A program made the position numbers and the translations under genes. 13,003 nt of DNA from Bifidobacterium breve (GTDB lineage Bacteria; Actinomycetota; Actinomycetes; UBA12327), in NCBI GenBank assembly GCA_943332445.1, contig CALQPL010000007.1, positions 1 to 13,003 of the forward strand, in the 5' to 3' direction. The notes beneath the pieces were generated by a model. The model saw only the letters and a list, made by a program, of their open reading frames with translations. It was not told the origin of the DNA and searched no databases. Positions 7,138-13,003 of this stretch are shown piece by piece. Position 1 is the first letter of the stretch, and every line of letters begins with the position of its first letter.

Positions 7138-8273
7138 ACGCCATGCCCTTCTAGTTCCGCCTCAACGCGAGCAACCAGGCGAGCTTGCAGTTGTTCAATG
7201 CCAATTTGCTGCAAGATCTCGTGGAAGAAGCCGCGAACCACAAGTCGGCGTGCTTCCTCGGCGGGTATCCCGCGCGTTTGCAAATAGAACAACTGCTCGT
7301 CATCAAAACGACCGGTAGCACTGGCGTGACCCGCTCCGGCCACTTCCCCAGTTTCGATCTCTAGGTTTGGCACCGAGTCAGCACGGGCGAAATCGGTCAA
7401 CACCAGATTGCGATTGATCTCGTACGTGTCGGTTCCCACCGCAGCTGCCCGAATCAACACATCGCCGATCCACACCGAGTGCGATGGCTGCGCTTCCGTC
7501 CCTTGCAAAGCACCCTTGTACGTCACCCGTGACGTGCAATTGGGCACGGCATGATCGACAAAGAGGCGGTGCTCAAGGTGCTGGCCATTGCCAGCGAAGA
7601 ACAAGCCAAACATTTCAGCCGATCCGCCAGGAGCGTCATAGGCCACCGTCGGAACTAAGCGCACCAATGAACCACCCAGCGTGATGATCACCGACTTCAC
7701 GCTGGCATCTCGCCCAACCAAATGGCGCTGATGACCAAGGTGAACCGTGTCAGCGGCCCAATCCTGCAGTGAAACGATCGTGACGTGAGCCCCATCGCCG
7801 ACCTTGACGTCAACGACGTCAGAGATGTGCGTCGAACCCGTCCGATCGATCACAATTGTTGCCTGCGCGAAGGGCTTCACATCAATAACCACGTGTGCAA
7901 AGGCTGCCGTGGTGGCATCGCTGCCTACACACTTAATCCACACTGGCTCGTCGAGTTGGGCATCAGCCGCAATCGTGACGACAGTGGTGGATTCGGCTCG
8001 ATTGATGGCCAGGGCGGCTGCTCGATCCGTCGGAGCTCCGAGCAAGACAGCCTGAGCATCCGATGAGTCAACGTGTTGGGTGGTTACCCCTTCGGGTGCT
8101 TCAACAGTTAACGAGATACCTGCGCCCGAAACAGCTGTGCCGTCAACTAAACCGCCGGTGCGACGCAGTGGCGTAAACCGCCATTGCTCTTCACGACCGG
8201 TGGGTACGACGAAGTCCGCCGGGTCAAAAGATCCAACCAGTGAAGCAACGTGATCGTGGGTGGTTTGGGTCAC
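7134..8273 (-). CDS. sufD: SufD, Fe-S scaffold subunit
   Basis: SufD pairs with SufB and SufC to form the scaffold on which Fe-S clusters are built, and it is needed for iron entry. The 379 residues carry the SufB/SufD beta-helix core and the C-terminal helical block. Landmarks are EEQWRFTPLR (28-37), the GALQGTEAQPSHSVWIGDVL region (254-273), and GAGHASATGRFDDEQLFY (313-330), where His316 corresponds to the functional histidine His360 of E. coli SufD. The ending GIPAEEARRLVVRGFFHEI is typical. The start is GTG at 8273, overlapping the sufB TGA (GTGA), with GGAAGGGG 7 bases upstream. It is more divergent than SufB, as is normal. Confidence 0.95.
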   Translation of the reverse strand: MTQTTHDHVASLVGSFDPADFVVPTGREEQWRFTPLRRTGGLVDGTAVSGAGISLTVEAPEGVTTQHVDSSDAQAVLLGAPTDRAAALAINRAESTTVVTIAADAQLDEPVWIKCVGSDATTAAFAHVVIDVKPFAQATIVIDRTGSTHISDVVDVKVGDGAHVTIVSLQDWAADTVHLGHQRHLVGRDASVKSVIITLGGSLVRLVPTVAYDAPGGSAEMFGLFFAGNGQHLEHRLFVDHAVPNCTSRVTYKGALQGTEAQPSHSVWIGDVLIRAAAVGTDTYEINRNLVLTDFARADSVPNLEIETGEVAGAGHASATGRFDDEQLFYLQTRGIPAEEARRLVVRGFFHEILQQIGIEQLQARLVARVEAELEGHGV

Positions 8274-9682
8274 CCGACGGCCCCTTCCATTTGCAGTTCA
8301 ATAAGGCGATTGAGCTCGAGGGCGTATTCCATGGGCAATTCGCGAGCAATGGGCTCAACAAATCCACGCACGATGACTGCCATGGCTTCGTCTTCGCCCA
8401 GGCCTCGGCTCATGAGGTAGAAGAGTTGGTCTTCGCCGACCTTGGAAACGGTGGCTTCGTGGCCCATCGATGCATCGTCTTCACGAACGTCCACATAGGG
8501 ATAGGTGTCGGATCGCGAAATGTCGTCGACGAGCAACGCATCGCACTTCACGGTTGATTTCGACCCGTAGGCGCCTTCAAGAACCTGTACGAGTCCTCGG
8601 TAGGAGGTACGACCTCCGCCGCGAGCGACCGACTTGGACACGATCGAACTGGAGGTGTGTGGTGCTGCGTGCACCATCTTTGATCCTGCGTCTTGATGCT
8701 GGCCTTCACCCGCAAACGCGACCGACAAGACCTCGCCCTTGGCGTGCGGTCCCATCATCCACACCGCTGGGTACTTCATCGTCACCTTGGAACCGATGTT
8801 TCCGTCAATCCACTCCATGGTGGCGCCCTCATGGGCGACGGCACGCTTGGTTACCAGGTTGTAGACATTGTTCGACCAGTTTTGGATCGTGGTGTAACGC
8901 ACGCGAGCGTTCTTCTTCACGATGATTTCGACGACGGCTGAGTGCAGGGAGTCGCTGGAGTAGATCGGCGCCGTGCATCCCTCGACGTAGTGAATGTAGG
9001 AATCCTCATCGGCGATGATCAAGGTCCGCTCAAACTGGCCCATGTTCTCGGTGTTGATGCGGAAATAGGCCTGCAACGGGATGTCAACGTGGACACCCTT
9101 GGGCACGTAGATGAAAGATCCACCCGACCACACCGAGGTATTGAGAGCGGCAAACTTATTGTCCCCCACCGGGATCACCGTGCCGAAATATTCCCTAAAC
9201 AATTCTTCGTGCTCACGCAGTGCCGTGTCGGTGTCGAGGAACAGCACACCCTGAGCTTCGAGGTCTTCGCGAATCTGGTGGTACACCACTTCAGACTCGT
9301 ACTGCGCGGCCACTCCTGAAACCAGGCGCTGCTTTTCCGCTTCGGGGATGCCCAAGCGGTCGTAGGTGTTCTTAATGTCTTCGGGAAGGTCTTCCCAGCT
9401 CTCGGCTTGCTTTTCGGTGGACCGTACGAAGTATTTGATGTTGTCAAAGTCGATACCGGACAGGTCTGATCCCCAGGTCGGCATGGGCTTCTTGCCGAAC
9501 AGACGCAAACCCTTAAGTCGCATCTCCAGCATCCACTCGGGCTCACTCTTCTTGGCTGAGATGTCCCGAACGACTTCTTCGTTAATGCCTCGACGAGCGT
9601 TAGCGCCAGCCGTGTCTTTGTCGGACCAGCCGTATTCGTACGTGCCTAGACCGTCAAGTTCCGGGTGTGCGGTAGTTGTCAT
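8270..9682 (-). CDS. sufB: SufB, Fe-S scaffold core subunit
   Basis: SufB is the main scaffold protein that receives sulfur from SufS-SufU and holds the nascent cluster in the SufBCD complex. The 470-residue length is normal. Landmarks are GINEEVVRDISAKKSEPEWM (32-51), VWSGGSFIYVPKGVHV (184-199), and the C-terminal STVKCDALL with Cys380 (counterpart of the essential Cys405 of E. coli). MGHEATVSKVGEDQLFYLMS (406-425) contains His408 and Glu409 at the SufB-SufD interface. The ATG at 9682 has AAGGAG 6 bases upstream and overlaps the sufR stop (ATGA). An in-frame ATG at 9730 would add 16 unconserved residues inside sufR and is rejected. SufB often hosts inteins in mycobacteria; none is present. 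Confidence 0.97.
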   Translation of the reverse strand: MTTTAHPELDGLGTYEYGWSDKDTAGANARRGINEEVVRDISAKKSEPEWMLEMRLKGLRLFGKKPMPTWGSDLSGIDFDNIKYFVRSTEKQAESWEDLPEDIKNTYDRLGIPEAEKQRLVSGVAAQYESEVVYHQIREDLEAQGVLFLDTDTALREHEELFREYFGTVIPVGDNKFAALNTSVWSGGSFIYVPKGVHVDIPLQAYFRINTENMGQFERTLIIADEDSYIHYVEGCTAPIYSSDSLHSAVVEIIVKKNARVRYTTIQNWSNNVYNLVTKRAVAHEGATMEWIDGNIGSKVTMKYPAVWMMGPHAKGEVLSVAFAGEGQHQDAGSKMVHAAPHTSSSIVSKSVARGGGRTSYRGLVQVLEGAYGSKSTVKCDALLVDDISRSDTYPYVDVREDDASMGHEATVSKVGEDQLFYLMSRGLGEDEAMAVIVRGFVEPIARELPMEYALELNRLIELQMEGAVG

Positions 9683-10344
9683 GAGGCGCTCCTTGTTGGG
9701 ACCGGAATTGCTGGGAGGTGAGTGGTGCACACGGGATCGCCGTGCCCGATCGTTGCCAAACGTTGAACGTGCGTACCGAGGAGTTCGGAGAACATGGCGC
9801 CCTCCGCGTCACACAACTGCGGGAATTCCGCAGCGGCATGCCCCACGGGACAGTGATGCTGACAAATCTGCGTTCCTTCAATTGGTGAACCTGCGACGTC
9901 AACAGTTGCCGCAAATCCTTCTTGAGTGAGCAACTGTGCAAGTGCGTACGGGCGTTCTTGAGCTGTGACCTCTTCCAATGCCGCTGCATAGCGTTCACGC
10001 TGATCGCCTAGCCGCGCGGTGGCAAAAGAAACAACCGCATCGGGTCCGACCTCATCACGCAAGAACCGCAACAGTTCAACGGACAATGCTTCATAACCCT
10101 TGGGAAGCCATTCACGACCAGCGTCTGTGACCGCATAGACCCGTGCTGGTCGTCCGCGACCGCGCTCCGTGCGCGGACCGTAAGGAGCTTGATCTCCCGC
10201 GGTCAGCAAGCCTTTGTCGAGCATGGGATCGAGGTGACGGCGAACGGCACCTGGCGTCACACCAAGCCGTTCAGCAAGCACGGCGGCCGTGGCTGGACCA
10301 ACATCAACCAGGCTGCGCACAATGCGTTCTGCGCCTGATTCCAT
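9679..10344 (-). CDS. sufR: SufR, Fe-S-sensing winged-helix repressor of the SUF operon
   Basis: SufR is a DeoR/ArsR-like winged-helix regulator that binds an Fe-S cluster and represses suf genes when the cluster is present. Counted from the ATG at 10344 (221 residues), the N-terminus has the helix-turn-helix AAVLAERLGVTPGAVRRHL (20-38) and an Arg-rich wing (RTERGRGRPARVY, 58-70). The C-terminal half has four cysteines, Cys161, Cys165, Cys178 and Cys206, in the pattern C-x3-C-x12-C-x27-C. Actinobacterial SufR proteins use cysteines in this region as cluster ligands. The ATG at 10344 is preferred because GGAGG lies 8 bases upstream; GTG at 10353 and ATG at 10350 are too close to it. First-gene position, overlap with sufB and the palindrome upstream all fit autoregulation. 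Confidence 0.94.
   Translation of the reverse strand: MESGAERIVRSLVDVGPATAAVLAERLGVTPGAVRRHLDPMLDKGLLTAGDQAPYGPRTERGRGRPARVYAVTDAGREWLPKGYEALSVELLRFLRDEVGPDAVVSFATARLGDQRERYAAALEEVTAQERPYALAQLLTQEGFAATVDVAGSPIEGTQICQHHCPVGHAAAEFPQLCDAEGAMFSELLGTHVQRLATIGHGDPVCTTHLPAIPVPTRSAS
9689..9694 (-). promoter_or_regulatory. Ribosome binding site deciding the sufB start
   Basis: AAGGAG on the minus strand lies 6 bases before the ATG at 9682, inside the last codons of sufR. It favours that start over the upstream in-frame ATG at 9730. Confidence 0.75.
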
Positions 10345-10352
10345 GTCCATCA

Positions 10353-10357
10353 CCTCC
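10353..10357 (-). promoter_or_regulatory. Ribosome binding site deciding the sufR start
   Basis: GGAGG on the minus strand is 8 bases from the ATG at 10344. The other possible starts (ATG at 10350, GTG at 10353) are within 2 bases of it or overlap it. Confidence 0.7.
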
Positions 10358-10366
10358 GCCGACGAA

Positions 10367-10390
10367 TTAAGTCACTCTATCCTGACGTAA
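10367..10390 (-). promoter_or_regulatory. Putative SufR operator, near-perfect palindrome
   Basis: TTAAGTCA-N8-TGACGTAA is an inverted repeat with 7 of 8 positions matching (arms 10367-10374 and 10383-10390). It lies 22 bases upstream of the sufR ATG and directly after the predicted -10, around the expected transcription start. A dimeric winged-helix repressor bound here would block sufR transcription. That SufR is the binder is inferred from position. Confidence 0.5.
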
Positions 10391-10407
10391 ATGATAGCAG
10401 GCGTCAG
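10382..10407. repeat. Second inverted repeat in the divergent control region
   Basis: CTGACG (10382-10387) and CGTCAG (10402-10407) form a perfect 6-base inverted repeat with a 14-base spacer. It shares its left TGAC unit with the operator candidate at 10367-10390, so the region has three GTCA/TGAC half-sites. It spans the predicted sufR -10 and could be a second binding register. Chance is possible at this length. Confidence 0.35.
10391..10399 (-). promoter_or_regulatory. Predicted sufR/SUF operon promoter (extended -10)
   Basis: On the minus strand TGC-TATCAT forms an extended -10 element. I see no convincing -35 at 16-18 bases upstream, which an extended -10 can tolerate. The implied start near 10384 gives an untranslated leader of about 40 bases that includes the palindrome. 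No other -10-like hexamer in the gap is better placed. Confidence 0.5.
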
Positions 10408-10419
10408 CGTGCGGGGCTC

Positions 10420-10425
10420 TAGACT
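10420..10425 (+). promoter_or_regulatory. Predicted -10 for leaderless transcription of the ABC-2 exporter operon
   Basis: TAGACT fits the actinobacterial TANNNT -10 and ends 6 bases before the GTG at 10432, so transcription would begin at the start codon. No Shine-Dalgarno sequence lies at a usable distance. No clear -35 is seen. Confidence 0.5.
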
Positions 10426-10431
10426 GCTTTT

Positions 10432-11352
10432 GTGCCTACGAGTCCGCCCCTTCTGCGAGTGGCCGACCTCGTCGTGGACTACCCCGAGGTGCGAGCCGTT
10501 AACGGAATCAGCTTTGCATTAGAGCCCGGAACCGTCACGGCCTTTCTTGGACCCAATGGAGCCGGCAAGACCACCACCATTGAAGTGTGCGAGGGCCTGC
10601 GGCGCCCAACATCAGGAACCGTTGAAATCTTTGGTCACGACCCACTGCATCTTGCGGCCGAGCAACGCGCGCGCATTGGTGTGATGTTGCAGTCCGGTGG
10701 AATCCCCACCTCGGCCCGTGCTGTTGAGTTCGTCGCACACATTGCCTCGCTGTATGCCAACCCACTCGATGTCAACGCCGTGTGCGAGCGACTGGGTTTA
10801 CACGCCCTTGGCCGCACGTCGTATCGACGCATGTCTGGTGGTCAAAAACAAACGGTGGCACTTGCGTGCGCCATCGTCGGACGCCCAGACCTGATCATCT
10901 TGGATGAGCCGACGGCGGGACTGGACCCGCAAGCCCGCATCAATACCTGGGAGTTGCTCGCCGAACTTAAGGCCGCTGGGGTGACGGTCCTGCTGAGCAC
11001 GCATTACATGGAGGAAGCGCAGGCGGTCGCCGATCATGTGCTCATTGCTGACCAAGGAGCCCTAGTAGCTCAAGGGCCATTGCAGGAATTGCTCTCTGAC
11101 GGTCAAGGCCAACTCGAGATCTCGACCCCTTCCACTGTTGACATCTCTGCCCTCCAGTCCTTACTCGGTGCGTCATTCCAGGTCTCCCAGCGACTGAATT
11201 CCATCTTTATCGCCGGCGCCATCACTGGTGAGGTGCACCGCCTCGTAGTCGACTGGTGCAGCAGTCATGACGTCATCATCAGCGGTCTACAGACCAACCA
11301 GCACAGCCTGGAAGATGTGTTTTTCGAACTAACGGGGCGTGGTCTGCAATGA
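10432..11352 (+). CDS. ABC-2 type exporter, ATPase subunit
   Basis: This 306-residue ATPase energises the membrane subunit encoded directly downstream. It shows Walker A GPNGAGKTT (40-48), Q-loop Gln87, signature MSGGQ (134-138), Walker B LIILDEPTAGLD (154-165) and switch His191 in LSTHYMEEAQ. That last motif and the C-terminal SLEDVFFELTGRGL are typical of the ABC-2/DrrA-CcmA group, which exports drugs, lipids or polysaccharides. The start is GTG at 10432 with no ribosome site but a -10 six bases away, suggesting a leaderless message. The stop overlaps the permease start in ATGA. A like-ordered trio with ctaA occurs, from memory, in M. tuberculosis (Rv1458c-Rv1456c). The substrate is unknown; a link to cytochrome oxidase or heme is only suggested by context. 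Confidence 0.93.
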   Translation: MPTSPPLLRVADLVVDYPEVRAVNGISFALEPGTVTAFLGPNGAGKTTTIEVCEGLRRPTSGTVEIFGHDPLHLAAEQRARIGVMLQSGGIPTSARAVEFVAHIASLYANPLDVNAVCERLGLHALGRTSYRRMSGGQKQTVALACAIVGRPDLIILDEPTAGLDPQARINTWELLAELKAAGVTVLLSTHYMEEAQAVADHVLIADQGALVAQGPLQELLSDGQGQLEISTPSTVDISALQSLLGASFQVSQRLNSIFIAGAITGEVHRLVVDWCSSHDVIISGLQTNQHSLEDVFFELTGRGLQ

Positions 11353-12131
11353 GCACTCACCTTGACTTCTCCCCGGCCGCCGAACCTGCATCACGCGTAC
11401 GACGCATCACCTCACAAGCCCGATACGAGACCACTCTCCTACTGCGCAATGGCGAACAAACCCTGCTCACCATCGTCATCCCATTGCTGGTGGTGGTTGG
11501 ACTGTCCACGACAACCATCATCGACCTTGGCGCCCAAGCGGCGAGCTACGCGCGCATTCAAACGGTCGCTCCCAGCGTTCTCGCGCTCGCCATTGTGTCC
11601 AGTGCATTTACGGCCCAAGCAATTGCTGTCGGGTTTGACCGGCGCTACGGCGTCCTCACCCACCTGGGCACCACACCCCTTGGCCGCCCTGGCTTAGTGC
11701 TCGCCAAGACGTTAGCGATTTCGGTCATTGCGTTCTTACAGGTCATCCTTATTAGCGTTGTCGCCGTCGCACTAGGTTGGCGCCCGACGGGGTCGTTGCT
11801 GGCAGCCGCGGGGCTAATGCTCCTTGGCATGAGCGCCTTCTCCGGAATGGCTCTGCTGATGGCCGGCACGTTGCGAGCCGAAGCCACCCTGGCCGGCGCG
11901 AACTTGATATTTCTCCTGCTGTTGGTTGGTGGCGGAACCATCATCCCCACGGATCAATGGCCCAGTGGTGTCGCTCGCATAGTGGAGTTCCTGCCCACTG
12001 CGGCCTTGGCAGATGGACTGCGAACGATCTTGCGTGACGGAGCTTTGCCCACCTTGAGCACCTGGCTGGTGTTGGTCGTGTGGTCCGCTGTGGGCATCAC
12101 CCTGGCGAGCCGATTTTTCCGGTGGGATTAA
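11349..12131 (+). CDS. ABC-2 type exporter, membrane permease subunit
   Basis: The 260-residue membrane protein has about six hydrophobic segments, roughly at 38-58, 74-95, 118-143, 148-173, 182-200 and 236-254, the usual ABC-2 permease layout. FDRRYGVLTHLGTTPLGR (96-113) is the conserved cytoplasmic loop between helices 2 and 3, and FLPTAALADGLRTIL (214-228) lies before the last helix, as in the family. The N-terminal 35 residues are cytoplasmic and lack a signal peptide. The ATG at 11349 overlaps the ATPase stop (ATGA), so the subunits are made together; two copies would pair with two ATPases. Which compound it moves cannot be inferred. Confidence 0.92.
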   Translation: MSTHLDFSPAAEPASRVRRITSQARYETTLLLRNGEQTLLTIVIPLLVVVGLSTTTIIDLGAQAASYARIQTVAPSVLALAIVSSAFTAQAIAVGFDRRYGVLTHLGTTPLGRPGLVLAKTLAISVIAFLQVILISVVAVALGWRPTGSLLAAAGLMLLGMSAFSGMALLMAGTLRAEATLAGANLIFLLLLVGGGTIIPTDQWPSGVARIVEFLPTAALADGLRTILRDGALPTLSTWLVLVVWSAVGITLASRFFRWD

Positions 12132-12170
12132 TCACCTGATGCCACGGCAGCCTTTGCCATCGAATCAACC

Positions 12171-12176
12171 TACGAT
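12171..12176 (+). promoter_or_regulatory. Predicted -10 for leaderless transcription of ctaA
   Basis: TACGAT (TANNNT) ends 6 bases before the ATG at 12183, the same geometry as at 10420-10425. The 51-base gap after the permease has no obvious -35, so ctaA may also be read through from the ABC-2 operon. Confidence 0.45.
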
Positions 12177-12182
12177 GAAGCC

Positions 12183-13003
12183 ATGGCACTAGACACGGCA
12201 GTGACCGCCGGACCTGTCGGTACGTGGACTAGGCGCATCTTTGCACTCAACATCGTGGCTCAATGCGCCATCGTGGTCACGGGTGCACTCGTGCGCCTGA
12301 CCGCATCAGGGCTGGGATGTCCTACGTGGCCTGACTGCAGCGACGGTTCCCTGATTCCCGTTGCGCGCCAGGCCGAGGGTTTTCACAAGTACATCGAGTT
12401 CGGTAATCGCATGTTGACCTTTGCCTTGGCATTGATCATCCTTGCCGCCCTGATTGCGGCGATCAGGCATCGTCCTCGACGCAAGGTCCTCATCGGCTTG
12501 GCCTTCCTCCTATTTGCAGGCGTTGCGGCGCAAGCAGTGATCGGCGGGATCACCGTCCTGACGGGGCTCAATCCCCTCAGCGTTGCGGCGCACTTTCTCG
12601 TCTCCGCGGGTTTGATCGCCGTATCCGTTGCACTCTATGAACGCGGAAACGAATCCTTTGATGGCCCAAAGACCATCATCGTTCGCAAGGAACTCTTGAT
12701 CGTGGCTCGCGCCTTAGTCGCCCTTGGGTTCGTGATCGTTGTTCTGGGCACCGTGGTCACCGGCAGCGGACCCCACTCGGGCGATTCCAACGTGGTGAAT
12801 CGATTGCCACTGGATCCTCGCGTGGTGTCGTGGATCCATGCTGATGTTGTCCTGCTTTTCGTTGGCCTGGTCTTCGCACTAGCCCTTGGACTGCGCTTGA
12901 CCCAAGCCTCGGCCGTGGCGCAACGTCGAGTCTGGGTGTTAATCGCCATTGTTTTGCTGCAGGGCTTTGTCGGTTACACCCAGTACTTCACTGGCCTGCC
13001 CGA
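12183..13003 (+). CDS. ctaA: Heme A synthase, COX15/CtaA family, 3' end cut by window
   Basis: CtaA oxidises the methyl group of heme O to give heme A for aa3-type cytochrome c oxidase in the membrane. The visible 273 residues start with a first helix near 20-38, followed by VRLTASGLGCPTWPDC (37-52) with the conserved cysteine pair Cys46/Cys52. FHKYIEFGNR (67-76) follows with His68 and Glu72. His137 in AAHFLVSAG and His219 in WIHADVV fit the heme-ligand histidines of the two four-helix halves. TGSGPHSGD (193-201) is another family mark. About 30-60 residues, including the last histidine, should lie beyond the edge. Start codon ATG has no clear ribosome site but a -10 six bases upstream. It indicates an aerobic organism with an aa3-type oxidase. 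Confidence 0.93.
   Translation, partial: MALDTAVTAGPVGTWTRRIFALNIVAQCAIVVTGALVRLTASGLGCPTWPDCSDGSLIPVARQAEGFHKYIEFGNRMLTFALALIILAALIAAIRHRPRRKVLIGLAFLLFAGVAAQAVIGGITVLTGLNPLSVAAHFLVSAGLIAVSVALYERGNESFDGPKTIIVRKELLIVARALVALGFVIVVLGTVVTGSGPHSGDSNVVNRLPLDPRVVSWIHADVVLLFVGLVFALALGLRLTQASAVAQRRVWVLIAIVLLQGFVGYTQYFTGLP

Noticed and set aside
8270..9682. Possible intein in SufB, as in many mycobacteria.
   Set aside because: The protein is a normal 470 residues with continuous conserved motifs and no splicing blocks.
12146..12158. Possible terminator hairpin GGCA-GCCTT-TGCC between the permease and ctaA.
   Set aside because: The stem is only four bases and no T-run follows.
1..13003. Mobile elements, CRISPR arrays, defence genes or a biosynthetic cluster.
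   Set aside because: All coding frames belong to a conserved housekeeping neighbourhood; no transposase, integrase, direct-repeat array or composition break was seen on reading.

Overview
The window carries a chromosomal housekeeping region from an actinobacterium (Actinomycetota). The reasons are gene content and order: sufR-sufB-sufD-Rieske ferredoxin-sufC-sufS-sufU-sufT on one strand, with an ABC-2 exporter pair and a heme A synthase (ctaA) diverging from sufR. From memory, Mycobacterium tuberculosis has a similar neighbourhood around Rv1456c-Rv1466, with an ABC-F and a crotonase nearby at Rv1472-Rv1473. The composition looks moderately GC-rich by eye (not computed). GTG starts are common, and both plus-strand transcripts look leaderless, which also fits Actinobacteria. 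I cannot assign a genus.

Layout. Positions 1-10344 are one co-directional minus-strand block of eleven genes, read from right to left. They are sufR (Fe-S sensing repressor), sufB and sufD (scaffold), a Rieske-type ferredoxin, sufC (scaffold ATPase), sufS (cysteine desulfurase), sufU (zinc sulfur acceptor), sufT (DUF59 assembly factor), an ABC-F ATPase, a short degenerate crotonase-fold protein, and an ABC exporter cut by the left window edge. Every junction from sufR to sufT is a 4-base overlap, a 1-base overlap or a 1-base gap. The last three genes follow with gaps of 27-37 bases and no visible terminator, so the block probably forms one long operon.

Positions 10345-10431 are a compact divergent control region. 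They hold an extended -10 for sufR, a near-perfect palindrome placed where SufR could bind, and a -10 placed for leaderless transcription of the plus-strand genes. To the right are an ABC-2 exporter ATPase and permease (ATGA overlap), then ctaA, which starts with its own leaderless-type -10 and is cut by the right edge.

How the genes work together. SufS takes sulfur from cysteine and passes it to SufU, and the SufBCD complex assembles the cluster. SufT and the Rieske protein probably assist maturation or electron supply. SufR probably represses the operon when Fe-S supply is sufficient. The ABC-2 pair and ctaA belong to the respiratory and membrane side.

I found no mobile element, CRISPR array, tRNA or rRNA, and no stretch over 300 bases without a gene. 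Nothing here is clearly a new system. The points most worth checking are the degenerate crotonase-like protein tied to the ABC-F gene, the putative SufR operator, and the extension of the SUF operon into three non-SUF genes.
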